DNA of 64,000 nt. Source: Hanamia caeni (lineage in GTDB: Bacteria > Bacteroidota > Bacteroidia > Chitinophagales > Chitinophagaceae). Positions within the stretch are counted from its first letter, which is position 1, and every line of letters starts with the position of its first letter. Position numbers and translations under genes: made by a program. This document shows, piece after piece, positions 8,863-17,668 of the stretch. The stretch is from assembly GCF_003721595.1 (NCBI RefSeq), contig NZ_RJJR01000002.1, forward strand, positions 248,001 to 312,000. Reading direction: 5' to 3'. The notes beneath the pieces are model-generated. The model did no database searches. It had not been told where the DNA came from and worked only from the letters and a program-made list of their open reading frames with translations.

Positions 8863-9914
8863 TATTCCCCATACTGTTCTTCATAATAATTCTGATAATT
8901 TCCGCTGGTTACCCCTTTCAGCCAATCTTCATTATCCAAATACCAGTCAATAGTTTTTGACAAACCTTCTTTAAACTGTAAAGAAGGTTTCCAGCCTAAT
9001 TCATTATTCAATTTTGTAGCATCAATTGCATAGCGCAAGTCGTGGCCCGCCCTGTCTTTCACAAAAGTGATCAGCTTTTCTGATTCACCTTTTTCTCTTC
9101 CTAATTTTTCATCCATTTGCCTACACAATTCTTTAATGATGTCAATATTTTTCCATTCATTATGGCCTCCGATATTATACGTTTCACCAATTTTTCCGTT
9201 ATGCATAATCGTATCAATCGCTCTCACGTGATCTTCCACGTATAACCAATCGCGAACATTTTCACCTTTGCCATAAATCGGAATGGATTTTTTATTGATA
9301 ATATTATGAATAGAAAGCGGAATTAATTTTTCAGGAAAATGAAACGGGCCATAATTATTAGAACAATTTGAAATGATTACCGGGAAATTATAGGTGTGGT
9401 AATACGCTCTTACAAAATGATCGGAAGACGCCTTGGATGCGGAATACGGGCTGCGTGGATCATACGCTGTTTCTTCTGTAAAAAACCCTTCTTCGCCCAG
9501 GCTTCCATACACTTCATCTGTAGAAATATGGTAAAATAATTTTCCTTCAAAATTATCTTTCCACGCTTCTTTTGCCACCTGCAACAATGAAGCTGTGCCC
9601 AAAACATTGGTTTTTACAAACGCAAGAGGATCAGTGATCGAGCGATCAACGTGGCTTTCAGCTGCAGTATGAAGCACGTTGGTGAAATGATATTTTTCAA
9701 AAATATTTTTTACTAATTCCATATCGAGAATATCACCTTTTACAAAAGTATAATTCGGTTTATCTTCAATGTCTTTCAGATTCTCAAGATTGCCTGCGTA
9801 AGTAAGTTTATCAAGATTTACAATTGTATAATCCGGGTATTTATTCACAAATAATCTTGTCAGATGTGATCCGATAAAACCTGCGCCACCGGTGATTAAT
9901 ATTACTTTTTCCAT
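8862..9914 (-). CDS. rfbB: dTDP-glucose 4,6-dehydratase RmlB
   Basis: The 350-residue protein is an extended short-chain dehydrogenase. It has the NAD motif GGAGFIGSH (about residues 9-17), the STDEVYG catalytic Thr-Asp-Glu block and the YSASK catalytic Tyr-Lys block. It also shows NNYGPFHFPEKLIPL and RDWLYVEDH, which are specific to RmlB. It converts dTDP-glucose to dTDP-4-keto-6-deoxyglucose. It is the first gene of the minus-strand rfbB-S23-rfbA-wbpD-wbpB series. rmlC and rmlD are not present, so the final sugar is probably not plain dTDP-rhamnose unless those genes lie elsewhere. Confidence 0.95.
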   Translation of the reverse strand: MEKVILITGGAGFIGSHLTRLFVNKYPDYTIVNLDKLTYAGNLENLKDIEDKPNYTFVKGDILDMELVKNIFEKYHFTNVLHTAAESHVDRSITDPLAFVKTNVLGTASLLQVAKEAWKDNFEGKLFYHISTDEVYGSLGEEGFFTEETAYDPRSPYSASKASSDHFVRAYYHTYNFPVIISNCSNNYGPFHFPEKLIPLSIHNIINKKSIPIYGKGENVRDWLYVEDHVRAIDTIMHNGKIGETYNIGGHNEWKNIDIIKELCRQMDEKLGREKGESEKLITFVKDRAGHDLRYAIDATKLNNELGWKPSLQFKEGLSKTIDWYLDNEDWLKGVTSGNYQNYYEEQYGE

Positions 9915-9996
9915 TTAGTATTTTCGATTTTTAAAGGTTTGCAAAAATATTGATTAATTTCTGCATTGAAAACCGGAACGAGCCAGGATGAGATTG

Positions 9997-10033
9997 CAGT
10001 AAAGCGACTTTTATTGATGATTGCTATTTTTTC
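9997..10033 (+). repeat. AGTAAAC-type intergenic element, degenerate copy 4
   Basis: CAGTAAAGCGAC at the left and GCTATTTTTTCT at the right have the family spacing, but the central AATAAAT block is replaced by TTTTATTG. It lies in the divergent rfbB/ABC-F gap. Confidence 0.35.
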
Positions 10034-10097
10034 TAAAATAAAGCTAATAATGGATTCAACCGATTTAAGCTAACAACCAATTAACTAATTTCCGGTT

Positions 10098-10105
10098 TAC
10101 CTTTG
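10098..10105 (+). promoter_or_regulatory. -7 promoter box for the ABC-F gene
   Basis: TACCTTTG fits the Bacteroidota TAnnTTTG -7 element. Only six bases separate it from the ATG at 10112, so the transcript would start at or very near the start codon. No good TTTG -33 box is visible 19 bases upstream. Confidence 0.55.
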
Positions 10106-10111
10106 CCCGCT

Positions 10112-12037
10112 ATGCATTACGCTTCAATTGAAAATTTAAAAAAATCATTCGGGATTAGAACACTTTTTAAAGACATCAGCTTTTATATTGAAGAAGGCGA
10201 CAAAATTGCTTTTGTGGCCCGAAATGGAAGTGGTAAATCAACGCTTTTAAGAATTATTGCCGGCCTGGATACGCCCGATTCGGGAACTGTTTGGATTCAT
10301 AAAGATGTGAAAGTGATAATGCTGCAACAGGAAACCGCTTTTGAAAATGATTTGTCTATTTGGGATAACGTTTTAAATCTTGATAATCCGGTGGTGAAGC
10401 TGGTGAAAGAATATGAAATGCTTTTGGAAGATGATGTGCCAAATGAAACCAGAATAAGCGAATTGATAACAGAACTTACTGAGGCCAACGCGTGGACTTT
10501 TGAAAGTGATTTAAAACAGATTTTGGGAAAATTAAATTTGCATCATCTGAATGAACCGGTGAAAAATCTGAGTGGCGGACAACGAAAAAGGGTAGCGCTT
10601 GCGCAGGCTTTGATAGAAGCGCAATTACATGAAGGAAAGTGTATGTTGATTCTTGATGAACCTACGAATCATTTGGATGTAGAAATGATTGAATGGTTGG
10701 AAAACTTTTTGGCGAGCAATAAAAGCACGTTGTTATTGGTAACGCACGATCGTTATTTTTTGGATGAAGTTTGTAACGAAATTGTAGAATTGGACGATGA
10801 AAAAATTTATGTTTATAAAGGTGATTACGATTATTTTTTAGAACAAAAATCAATGCGGCAGGAAGTTCAGCAAAGTGAATTTCAAAAAGATAAAAATATT
10901 TTCCGGAAAGAATTGGAATGGATGCGCAAGCAGCCAAAGGCACGTACGACAAAATCAAAAAGCCGCCAGGACGCTTTTGCAGAAGTAGAAGAACGCGTGA
11001 GCCAGAAAAAGGAAGTAGTCGAAGTTTCGTTGCAGGTGAAAATGACGCGCATGGGTGGGAAGGTGCTGGAGATGAAAAAAGTGCATAAATCTTATGGCGA
11101 CAAAGTGATCATGAAAGGGTTTGATTATACTTTTAAAAAAGGAGAAAGGGTCGGAATTGTCGGAAAAAATGGGACGGGGAAATCTACTTTTTTAAAAGTG
11201 GCGCTGGATATTGTTCCTCCGGATAGCGGAAAAATAAATCATGGCGAAACCATTGTTTTTGGCAATTTCGCACAGGAAGGTTTGCAGTATAAAGAAGATA
11301 AAAGAGCGATAGAATATGTAAAAGATTTTGCTGAATTTTTTCCATTAGCTGATGGAAGCAAGATCAGCGCTTCGCAATTCATGGAGAAATTCGGCTTCAC
11401 GGCGCAGCAACAATTTACGCCATTAAGCAAATTAAGTGGTGGTGAAAAAAGGCGTTTGCATTTACTGAGTATTCTTTTTAAAAATCCTAATTTTTTGGTG
11501 CTTGATGAACCAACAAATGACCTGGATTTGCAAACCTTAAGAACCTTGGAAGAATTTTTACAGGATTTTCCGGGCTGTATTTTAATTGTAAGTCACGACC
11601 GGTATTTTATGGATCGTCTCGTCGATCATCTTTTTGCTTTTGAAGGAAATGGTGTTATCAGGGATTTTCCCGGAAATTATTCGCAATACAGGCTTTGGAA
11701 ACAATTGGAAGAAAACAATGAAAACAAAAAGCAGAACGGTGAAGGCTCAAAGCAAAAAGCAGAAACTAAAATGCCCGCGGATGATAGTGTGAAGCAGAAG
11801 GAAGAACAAAACGAAACACAAAAGCTTTCTTACAAAGAAAAAACGGAGTTTGAAAAATTAGAAAAAGAAATTGCTGATTTGGAGAAAGAAAAAAAATTGA
11901 TGGAAGTGAAATTAAGCAACGGATCGCAGGAATTTAAAAAGCTTCAGGAAACTTCAGAAAGAATCAATGAGATAATTGTAATGATAGATAAGAAAGAAAT
12001 GCGTTGGCTTGAATTGAGTGAAAGAGCAGCATTATAG
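10112..12037 (+). CDS. ABC-F family ATPase
   Basis: I start at the ATG at 10112 (MHYASIEN). An upstream in-frame TTG overlaps the promoter box and is unlikely. The 641-residue protein has two ATP-binding cassettes and no membrane segment. The first cassette has Walker A ARNGSGKST (about residues 36-44) and the signature LSGGQ. The second has GKNGTGKST and LSGGEKRR, and both end in LDEPTN Walker B blocks. A linker of basic helices separates them. The C-terminal 90 residues form a Lys/Glu-rich coiled coil. ABC-F proteins act on the ribosome and not as transporters; the C-terminal coiled coil suggests the Uup-like subgroup. Confidence 0.9.
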   Translation: MHYASIENLKKSFGIRTLFKDISFYIEEGDKIAFVARNGSGKSTLLRIIAGLDTPDSGTVWIHKDVKVIMLQQETAFENDLSIWDNVLNLDNPVVKLVKEYEMLLEDDVPNETRISELITELTEANAWTFESDLKQILGKLNLHHLNEPVKNLSGGQRKRVALAQALIEAQLHEGKCMLILDEPTNHLDVEMIEWLENFLASNKSTLLLVTHDRYFLDEVCNEIVELDDEKIYVYKGDYDYFLEQKSMRQEVQQSEFQKDKNIFRKELEWMRKQPKARTTKSKSRQDAFAEVEERVSQKKEVVEVSLQVKMTRMGGKVLEMKKVHKSYGDKVIMKGFDYTFKKGERVGIVGKNGTGKSTFLKVALDIVPPDSGKINHGETIVFGNFAQEGLQYKEDKRAIEYVKDFAEFFPLADGSKISASQFMEKFGFTAQQQFTPLSKLSGGEKRRLHLLSILFKNPNFLVLDEPTNDLDLQTLRTLEEFLQDFPGCILIVSHDRYFMDRLVDHLFAFEGNGVIRDFPGNYSQYRLWKQLEENNENKKQNGEGSKQKAETKMPADDSVKQKEEQNETQKLSYKEKTEFEKLEKEIADLEKEKKLMEVKLSNGSQEFKKLQETSERINEIIVMIDKKEMRWLELSERAAL

Positions 12038-12045
12038 TTTTTTAT

Positions 12046-12080
12046 AGTAAACAAACAAAAAGAATCGATTTTTATTTTAG
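12046..12080 (+). repeat. AGTAAAC-type intergenic element, copy 5
   Basis: It starts AGTAAACAAACAAAAAG and ends CGATTTTTATTTTAG. It begins nine bases after the ABC-F stop codon and ends 21 bases before the next gene. AAAAA and TTTTT can pair across gaatcga. Confidence 0.65.
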
Positions 12081-12101
12081 GTAAATAAGTAGTTAATAAA
12101 A

Positions 12102-12680
12102 ATGAAGAACTGGTTCGCTTCCGATCTTAATTTTAATTCACACTATCCCAAACCCATACAGGACGCAGCAGAAAAACATTGGACACGCATTGAAGTTGCG
12201 AAAAAAGCGGCTGCATTTTTAGCAACTTCGCCGGAGGTAAAAGTGCTGGATATTGGAAGTGGCGCAGGAAAATTTTGCCTGGTGGCTGCGCACGAATATC
12301 CGCTTACTAATTTTTATGGCGTTGAACAAAGGCAAAGCCTGGTGGATATATCAGACGATCTTGCCAGAGAACTTGAGTTAAATAATGTTTCATTTATCTG
12401 CGACAATATTTGCAATATTGATTTTAGAAAGTTTGATAATTTTTATTTTTACAATTCCTTTTATGAAAATGTTCCTGGTACCCAAAAGATTGATTATTCC
12501 ATAAGATATTCTGAAGATTTGTATAATTTTTACAACCGGTATTTATATAAGCAATTGGATAAAAAGCAAGCTGGCACCCGTCTTGTCACCTATCACAGTT
12601 TTGGAAGCGAAATCCCCCGGGGATATGAAGTGGTGAAAACTGATTACAATGATTTTTTAAAATTTTGGATAAAAGTGTAG
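12102..12680 (+). CDS. Class I SAM-dependent methyltransferase
   Basis: The 192-residue protein has a SAM-binding motif I (VKVLDIGSGAGKFCLVAA, about residues 48-65). An acidic residue follows strand 2 (FYGVEQRQ), and a weak motif IV region appears around FDNFYFYNSFYENV. The N-terminus WFASDLNFNSHYPKPIQDAAEKHWT is distinctive but not tied to a known substrate. It could modify a small molecule, lipid or protein. It stands alone between the ABC-F gene and the secreted GH-like gene on the same strand, and its end is only 26 bases from the next start, so the two may be co-transcribed. Confidence 0.75.
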   Translation: MKNWFASDLNFNSHYPKPIQDAAEKHWTRIEVAKKAAAFLATSPEVKVLDIGSGAGKFCLVAAHEYPLTNFYGVEQRQSLVDISDDLARELELNNVSFICDNICNIDFRKFDNFYFYNSFYENVPGTQKIDYSIRYSEDLYNFYNRYLYKQLDKKQAGTRLVTYHSFGSEIPRGYEVVKTDYNDFLKFWIKV

Positions 12681-12706
12681 CCTTAACCGGCAATAAAAAT
12701 CACAAA

Positions 12707-14836
12707 ATGAAAACCGGAAGTTATTTCATTAAAATACTTTTATTTTTTTTATTTGCACTTTTTAATGGCCGGATATTTTCACAATCAGTAAACAAGGGAA
12801 TAGTTCAAATTCTTTATTCACCGGCGCATCCCGTAAATACTTTTATTCCTTCGCAATTTATAGGCGGCGCAATCGATGGGCATTTCAAAGGAGACATCGA
12901 TAAAATGCTTACTCCCGCAAATATTGCTGTCATGAAATCTGCAGGGATAAAACCCGTAAGTTATCGCCTCCGCACTGAACTTGCCGGCGAAGTTTGGCAC
13001 TGGAATCCGAAGGGAAAATGGAGTGATAGCATTCATCAACAAGGTTACTGGATTTCAGATTCTATTTCTGATGAGCCAATCATCCTTTCCAACGGATTTC
13101 GTTTGCCGAGAAGAGGCAATACACACGACCAGGCTAACGATGATGGCTATTCGAAAATTGATGATGGAGATACCGCTACTTTTTGGAAAAGCAACCCTTA
13201 CCTGGATTCTACTTTTACTCATGAATCAAATAAGCTTCATCCACAATGGGTGATTATTAACCTGGGAAAAAAATATCGTATAAATGCGTTGAAAATAAAA
13301 TGGGGGAACCCTTATGCGTTAAGTTATACAGTAAATTATGCCAAAGGAAATGATCCTCAATATTTTGATCCTTTTGAACCCAACATCTGGCATTCATTTC
13401 CTAACGATACTTTCGGCAGTGACCAAATAAATTCAGTTAAAAAGATTTCTGGAAAACCTTTGCCGGTTCAATTTATAAGAATTTCTTTTTCCAATAGCTC
13501 CTATACTTCCAGCCAGATTTCCAAAGACATTCGTGATAAATTGGGTTTTGCCATCAAAGAAATTGAAGTTGGCTTTGAAGATTCCAAAGGAATATTTCAT
13601 GATTATGTCCGTCATTCTTCCAATCACGGGCAAAGTGTAATCCATGTTTCTTCAACAGATTCATGGCATACTTCAAAAGATATTGACCCAAATGTAGAAC
13701 AGCCGGGGATAGATCGTTTTTTTAATGACGGTTTAACTGCGAATGAACCGGCTTTAATGCCAATGGCTTTGCTGTATGGCACGCCGGAAAATATGATGGC
13801 TCTTTTAAAATATTTGAAAAGAAAAAAGTACCCGGTAAATGAATTGGAAATGGGCGAAGAGCCCGAGGGGCAATTAGTTGCGCCAACGGATTACGGCGCT
13901 TTGTATTTTCAATTAGGAAAGAAATTAAGGAGTGTAGATAGTACGATTCAAATGGGCGGCCCTTGTTTTGCTTCTCTTTCACCAGAACCCGAAGACAGCA
14001 CCACTTTTACAGAAGCGAAGTGGACCGCGCTTTTCTTAAATTATTTAAAAAGCCATAACAGAATAAATCTTTTTAGCTTTTTTTCTTTTGAGTGGTATCC
14101 GTTTGATGACCTTTGCGCACCATCAGCTCCACAGCTAATTGCGGCTCCATCAATGCTTTCAACAGCCATGAAGAATATTCAAAATGTTTTACCGGAGAAA
14201 ACGCCAATGTATGTAACAGAATATGGTTATTCTGCCTACGAAGGCAAACCTGAAGTTGAAATTCAGGGTGCTCTGATGTATGCAGATATTCTTGGAAAAT
14301 TTATGGAGACGGGAGGAAAAAAAAGCTTTTTATATGGCTACGAACCAGCGTTTCTGCAACAATCATTTAATTGCGGATACGGAAACAATATGCTTTTGGG
14401 ATTGAATGATTCCGGTAAAATAAATTACAAAACCGCTGCTTTTTATGGAACCAGAATGATAACCCATTTTTGGGCACAGCCAATGGATTCGGTTTTAGAA
14501 ATTTTTCCAACGGAATGTAATATCAAAAATAAAAAAGGTCAATCAATCGTTTCAGCTTACGCGCTTCGTTCTTCACTTGGTAATTGGTCTGTAATGCTTA
14601 TCAATAAAAATCCCCACAAAACTTTTTCAATAAGTATAAAAATTCAAAATTCGGATTTAAGTAAATCTGTTGGGTGGAATCCAACAAAGCTAATTCAATA
14701 TAGTAAGGAACAATATAGGTGGAAAGCCAATGGCCTGTATGGCCATCCGTCCAAATCAATGCCGCCGGTTATTAAAAAAATTAATGGAACTTCATCAATC
14801 ACATTACCGCCTTTTTCTTTAACCGTGGTTAATTAA
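12707..14836 (+). CDS. Secreted glycoside-hydrolase-like protein with an inserted discoidin-like domain
   Basis: I start at the ATG at 12707, which begins a signal peptide ending near GRIFSQS. A longer frame from 12665 overlaps the previous gene. The 709-residue protein has a beta/alpha-barrel look. LEMGEEPEGQL may contain the acid/base Glu and MYVTEYGYSAY the nucleophile Glu, as in clan GH-A enzymes such as GH39. A stretch at about residues 130-300 (DGDTATFWKS, PQWVIINLGKKYRINALKIKWG) resembles an F5/8 type C (discoidin) carbohydrate-binding domain inserted after the first part of the barrel. The C-terminus is a beta-rich domain. Substrate is unknown; the enzymatic call is inference from these two Glu motifs. 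Confidence 0.6.
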   Translation: MKTGSYFIKILLFFLFALFNGRIFSQSVNKGIVQILYSPAHPVNTFIPSQFIGGAIDGHFKGDIDKMLTPANIAVMKSAGIKPVSYRLRTELAGEVWHWNPKGKWSDSIHQQGYWISDSISDEPIILSNGFRLPRRGNTHDQANDDGYSKIDDGDTATFWKSNPYLDSTFTHESNKLHPQWVIINLGKKYRINALKIKWGNPYALSYTVNYAKGNDPQYFDPFEPNIWHSFPNDTFGSDQINSVKKISGKPLPVQFIRISFSNSSYTSSQISKDIRDKLGFAIKEIEVGFEDSKGIFHDYVRHSSNHGQSVIHVSSTDSWHTSKDIDPNVEQPGIDRFFNDGLTANEPALMPMALLYGTPENMMALLKYLKRKKYPVNELEMGEEPEGQLVAPTDYGALYFQLGKKLRSVDSTIQMGGPCFASLSPEPEDSTTFTEAKWTALFLNYLKSHNRINLFSFFSFEWYPFDDLCAPSAPQLIAAPSMLSTAMKNIQNVLPEKTPMYVTEYGYSAYEGKPEVEIQGALMYADILGKFMETGGKKSFLYGYEPAFLQQSFNCGYGNNMLLGLNDSGKINYKTAAFYGTRMITHFWAQPMDSVLEIFPTECNIKNKKGQSIVSAYALRSSLGNWSVMLINKNPHKTFSISIKIQNSDLSKSVGWNPTKLIQYSKEQYRWKANGLYGHPSKSMPPVIKKINGTSSITLPPFSLTVVN

Positions 14837-14846
14837 AGGAAAGGGA

Positions 14847-14903
14847 GATAAAAAATCGGTGTATTTCCTGCCCGACTGATTCGGTCAGGCGGGTTGCTTT
14901 ACT
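14847..14903 (-). repeat. Long-form AGTAAAC element with inserted REP-like palindrome, copy 6
   Basis: On the minus strand it starts AGTAAAGCAA, is interrupted by the GC-rich palindrome at 14867-14893, then resumes AAATACACCGATTTTTTATC. It is antisense to both flanking genes. Confidence 0.6.
14866..14893 (+). repeat. REP-like palindrome, copy A
   Basis: CCTGCCCGA and TCGGTCAGG pair as a nine-base stem with one mismatch around CTGAT, followed by CGGG. The same sequence occurs inverted at 19131-19157. Confidence 0.8.
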
Positions 14904-14930
14904 ATTGAAGCCTTCACTAATCTTTAAACA

Positions 14931-15497
14931 ATGAGCCTGAAACGAAAAATTATAACTTCACTCTATCCATTACAAATGAAACTTTCAAAATTGACAGGTA
15001 TGGGAATTAATATTTATGAAAATAAAGACAATGTTCAACCTCCGCAGGATTTTTATTCCCTGAAAGCTACTCTAAACAACGGCGAAGAAATTTCTTTTGA
15101 AAAATTTAAAAATCAAAAAGTGTTGATTGTAAACCTCGCTTCTCTTTGTGGCTATACGCCTCAATATGAAGAGCTGCAAAAATTATACGAACAGGCTGAA
15201 AATCTTGTTATTCTTGGTTTTCCGGCAAATAATTTTGGCAAGCAGGAACCTGGAAGCGATGATGAAATCAGTAATTTTTGCAAGATAAATTATGGAGTAA
15301 CTTTTCCTTTGTTTAAGAAAGATGATGTGACAGGAAAAGAAAAACAACCCGTTTATCAATGGCTTTCGGACAAAAATAAAAATGGTTGGAATGATATTGA
15401 GCCTGAATGGAATTTTTATAAATACCTGGTAGATGAAAATGGAAATTTGCAAAAAGTATTTTCGTCTTCTGTTTCACCGATGGATATAAACCTATAG
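14931..15497 (+). CDS. Glutathione peroxidase-like thiol peroxidase
   Basis: The 188-residue protein has the GPx fold landmarks. NLASLCGYTPQYEEL contains the catalytic Cys in place of selenocysteine. GFPANNFGKQEPGS contains the conserved Gln, and EPEWNFYKYLVDENG contains the Trp-Asn pair. Cys-type bacterial GPx proteins reduce hydroperoxides, usually with thioredoxin. The first 30 residues are more basic and hydrophobic than usual (SLKRKIITSLYPLQMKLSKL), which could be a membrane-proximal extension. The protein ends soon after VSPMDINL, a little shorter than many homologues but with the active-site tetrad present. Confidence 0.9.
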   Translation: MSLKRKIITSLYPLQMKLSKLTGMGINIYENKDNVQPPQDFYSLKATLNNGEEISFEKFKNQKVLIVNLASLCGYTPQYEELQKLYEQAENLVILGFPANNFGKQEPGSDDEISNFCKINYGVTFPLFKKDDVTGKEKQPVYQWLSDKNKNGWNDIEPEWNFYKYLVDENGNLQKVFSSSVSPMDINL

Positions 15498-15536
15498 ATT
15501 TCGCTTCTCATTGCGATTGTCGGGAACCTTGTGGTT

Positions 15537-16574
15537 TTAAACGGGACATTTTTCATGATAATTAATCAATTCTATCGGCGTTTTCTCAAATTCGTAACCC
15601 GAATAATGGATTACGATATCATCTAAAACCTCTAAAATTTCATCTACTTCTTTCAACGTTACCAACTTTCCACGATACTCTTTTATATTAGGCAATCCTT
15701 TCAGGTAATTGGTATAATGGCGGCGCATTTCGTTAATTCCCACCACAGGGCCTTTCCATTCAAAAGATTTTATCAAATGTTTTTTACAAACCGCCACCCT
15801 TTCTTCAACGGTAGGCGCAGGAAGAATTTCACCGGTTTTTACGTAATGTGAAATTTCATTAAAAATCCATGGATAACCGATGGCTGCGCGCCCAATCATA
15901 ATGCCGTCAACGCCGTATTTATTTTTATATTCCACTGCTTTTTGAGGAGAATCAATATCTCCATTGCCAAAAACAGGAATTCTAATTCTCGGATTTTCTT
16001 TCACCTTCGCAATCAATTCCCAGTTGGCACTTCCTTTATACATTTGTACACGTGTGCGCCCATGAATTGCCAACGCCTGTATACCTACGTCCTGCAATCT
16101 TTCCGCCACCTCTTCAATATTTTTGGTGTCTTCATCCCAGCCCAATCTTGTTTTTACAGTTACCGGCAAAGTTGTGCTCTTAACGACGGCATCGGTTAAG
16201 CGAATCATTAAAGGCAAATCTTTTAAAACGCCGGCTCCTGCTCCGCGCATCGCTACTTTCTTCACCGGGCAACCATAATTTATATCCAAAATATCCGGAT
16301 TGGTAGCATCAACGATTTTCGCCGCAAGTGCAAGGCTATCCTCATCGCCACCAAAAATCTGGACGCCAACCGGTTTTTCGTAATCAAAAATGTCTAATTT
16401 CTTTTTGCTTTTGATAGCGTCGCGAATTAATCCTTCGCTGCTGATAAATTCCGTGTACATCAGGTGCGCTCCGTTATCTTTGCAAACCGCGCGAAACGGC
16501 GGGTCGCTTACATCTTCCATGGGCGCGAGCAACAAAGGGAAATCGGGAAGCTGGATGTTACCTATTTTAATCAA
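15537..16574 (-). CDS. dusB: tRNA-dihydrouridine synthase DusB
   Basis: The 345-residue protein begins IGNIQLPDFPLLLAPMEDVSDPPFR, which is the FMN-binding start of Dus enzymes. It carries the catalytic Cys in DINYGCPVKKVAMRGAG, about residue 98. Basic residues for tRNA binding and the GDIDSPQKA and GIMIGRAAIGYPW blocks follow. It reduces uridines in the tRNA D-loop using NADPH and FMN. The start codon is TTG (16572-16574): no ATG lies upstream in frame before a stop, and the TTG gives the family's normal N-terminus. The gene converges on the GPx gene with a 39-base gap. Confidence 0.92.
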   Translation of the reverse strand: MIKIGNIQLPDFPLLLAPMEDVSDPPFRAVCKDNGAHLMYTEFISSEGLIRDAIKSKKKLDIFDYEKPVGVQIFGGDEDSLALAAKIVDATNPDILDINYGCPVKKVAMRGAGAGVLKDLPLMIRLTDAVVKSTTLPVTVKTRLGWDEDTKNIEEVAERLQDVGIQALAIHGRTRVQMYKGSANWELIAKVKENPRIRIPVFGNGDIDSPQKAVEYKNKYGVDGIMIGRAAIGYPWIFNEISHYVKTGEILPAPTVEERVAVCKKHLIKSFEWKGPVVGINEMRRHYTNYLKGLPNIKEYRGKLVTLKEVDEILEVLDDIVIHYSGYEFEKTPIELINYHEKCPV

Positions 16575-16695
16575 TTTAGATAATTGGTTTTAAATATAAA
16601 TTAGGCTTTATTTCCGTTTATCATAAAGCGCTCATTTAAATCTGTTTAAAAAAAATTCGGCTGTAAATTTACGCACTTAAATACTTTCATTAAAA

Positions 16696-17652
16696 ATGAT
16701 GAACAGAAATTCGGGAAAATTTAGCTATTCAACCCAATTGGGAATTTTATTGGGATTGATCGGAGGCGGTGTTGTCTTAGGTTCAATAATTTCTGTCGTG
16801 ATTTGGTTAGCGATGACAGGAAGAGAAGTAGGTACATTGTCGACGGATATTTTCAATCCAAAATATTACAACGCTATCATGTGGATGCAGGCTGTTTCTA
16901 CCTTCATGATGTTTTTTCTTCCTGTTTATCTTTTTGCCTTAATATCCTATCGCGATCCTGTAAGATTTATGGGCTTCAATACAAGGTTTAATTACAGGCA
17001 GGTATTGATGGTCATCGCTATTCTCATCCTCACCTTTCCCTTATCCGGCGCATTGGCAGAAATAACAAAGCTGATTCCCATTCCGCATAGCTGGGAAGTT
17101 TATTTCAAGGCCAAAGAAGCAGAGCGTATGACCGAAGAAAAAGCCCTGATTAATATTAATTCCTTTCCCAGATATTTGATTTCAATGGTAATTATTGCGC
17201 TTTTGCCAGCCATCTTTGAAGAAGTTTGTTTCAGGGGTGGAATTCAAAATATTTTAACCAGGTGGTTCAAAGGCCCATGGATTGCTATCATTTTAACTTC
17301 CATTATTTTCAGCGCTGTTCACATTTCTTATTATGGTTTCTTTGTGCGGTTTGCTCTTGGCATATTCCTCGGGCTCGTATTTTACTACAGTGGCAGCCTT
17401 TGGCTAAGCATACTTTTTCATTTCCTGTATAATGGTGTGCAGGTTACGGTGCTTTATATCGTAACAATGACATCAGGGCCTGCTGCACAATCAAAAGATA
17501 TCGAAGAAAATTTTCCTATTTGGGCCGGCGTAATCGCTTTGATTTTGCTAATTTTTTCCTTTCAGAAATTCCGTGAATTTTCGTTGGCCGAACAGCAAAA
17601 ATACAGGATACCTGAAGAAGACCCTGATGATTTTCATAATTGGATAGCTTAA
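16696..17652 (+). CDS. CPBP family intramembrane metalloprotease
   Basis: The 318-residue protein has about eight membrane segments and the CPBP (Abi/CAAX-like) motifs. FEEVCFRGGIQN gives the EExxxR metal and catalytic block. SAVHISYYGFFVRFALG gives the FxxxH-type second motif, and SILFHFLYNGVQV gives the third His and Asn. Such proteases cleave prenylated or other membrane-near substrates, and some give bacteriocin immunity; the substrate here is unknown. The gene is divergent from dusB and followed 16 bases later by cdsA, so a small operon 16.7-19.1 kb with cdsA and psd is likely. Confidence 0.88.
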   Translation: MMNRNSGKFSYSTQLGILLGLIGGGVVLGSIISVVIWLAMTGREVGTLSTDIFNPKYYNAIMWMQAVSTFMMFFLPVYLFALISYRDPVRFMGFNTRFNYRQVLMVIAILILTFPLSGALAEITKLIPIPHSWEVYFKAKEAERMTEEKALININSFPRYLISMVIIALLPAIFEEVCFRGGIQNILTRWFKGPWIAIILTSIIFSAVHISYYGFFVRFALGIFLGLVFYYSGSLWLSILFHFLYNGVQVTVLYIVTMTSGPAAQSKDIEENFPIWAGVIALILLIFSFQKFREFSLAEQQKYRIPEEDPDDFHNWIA

Positions 17653-17668
17653 CTTTTATAATTACCAG

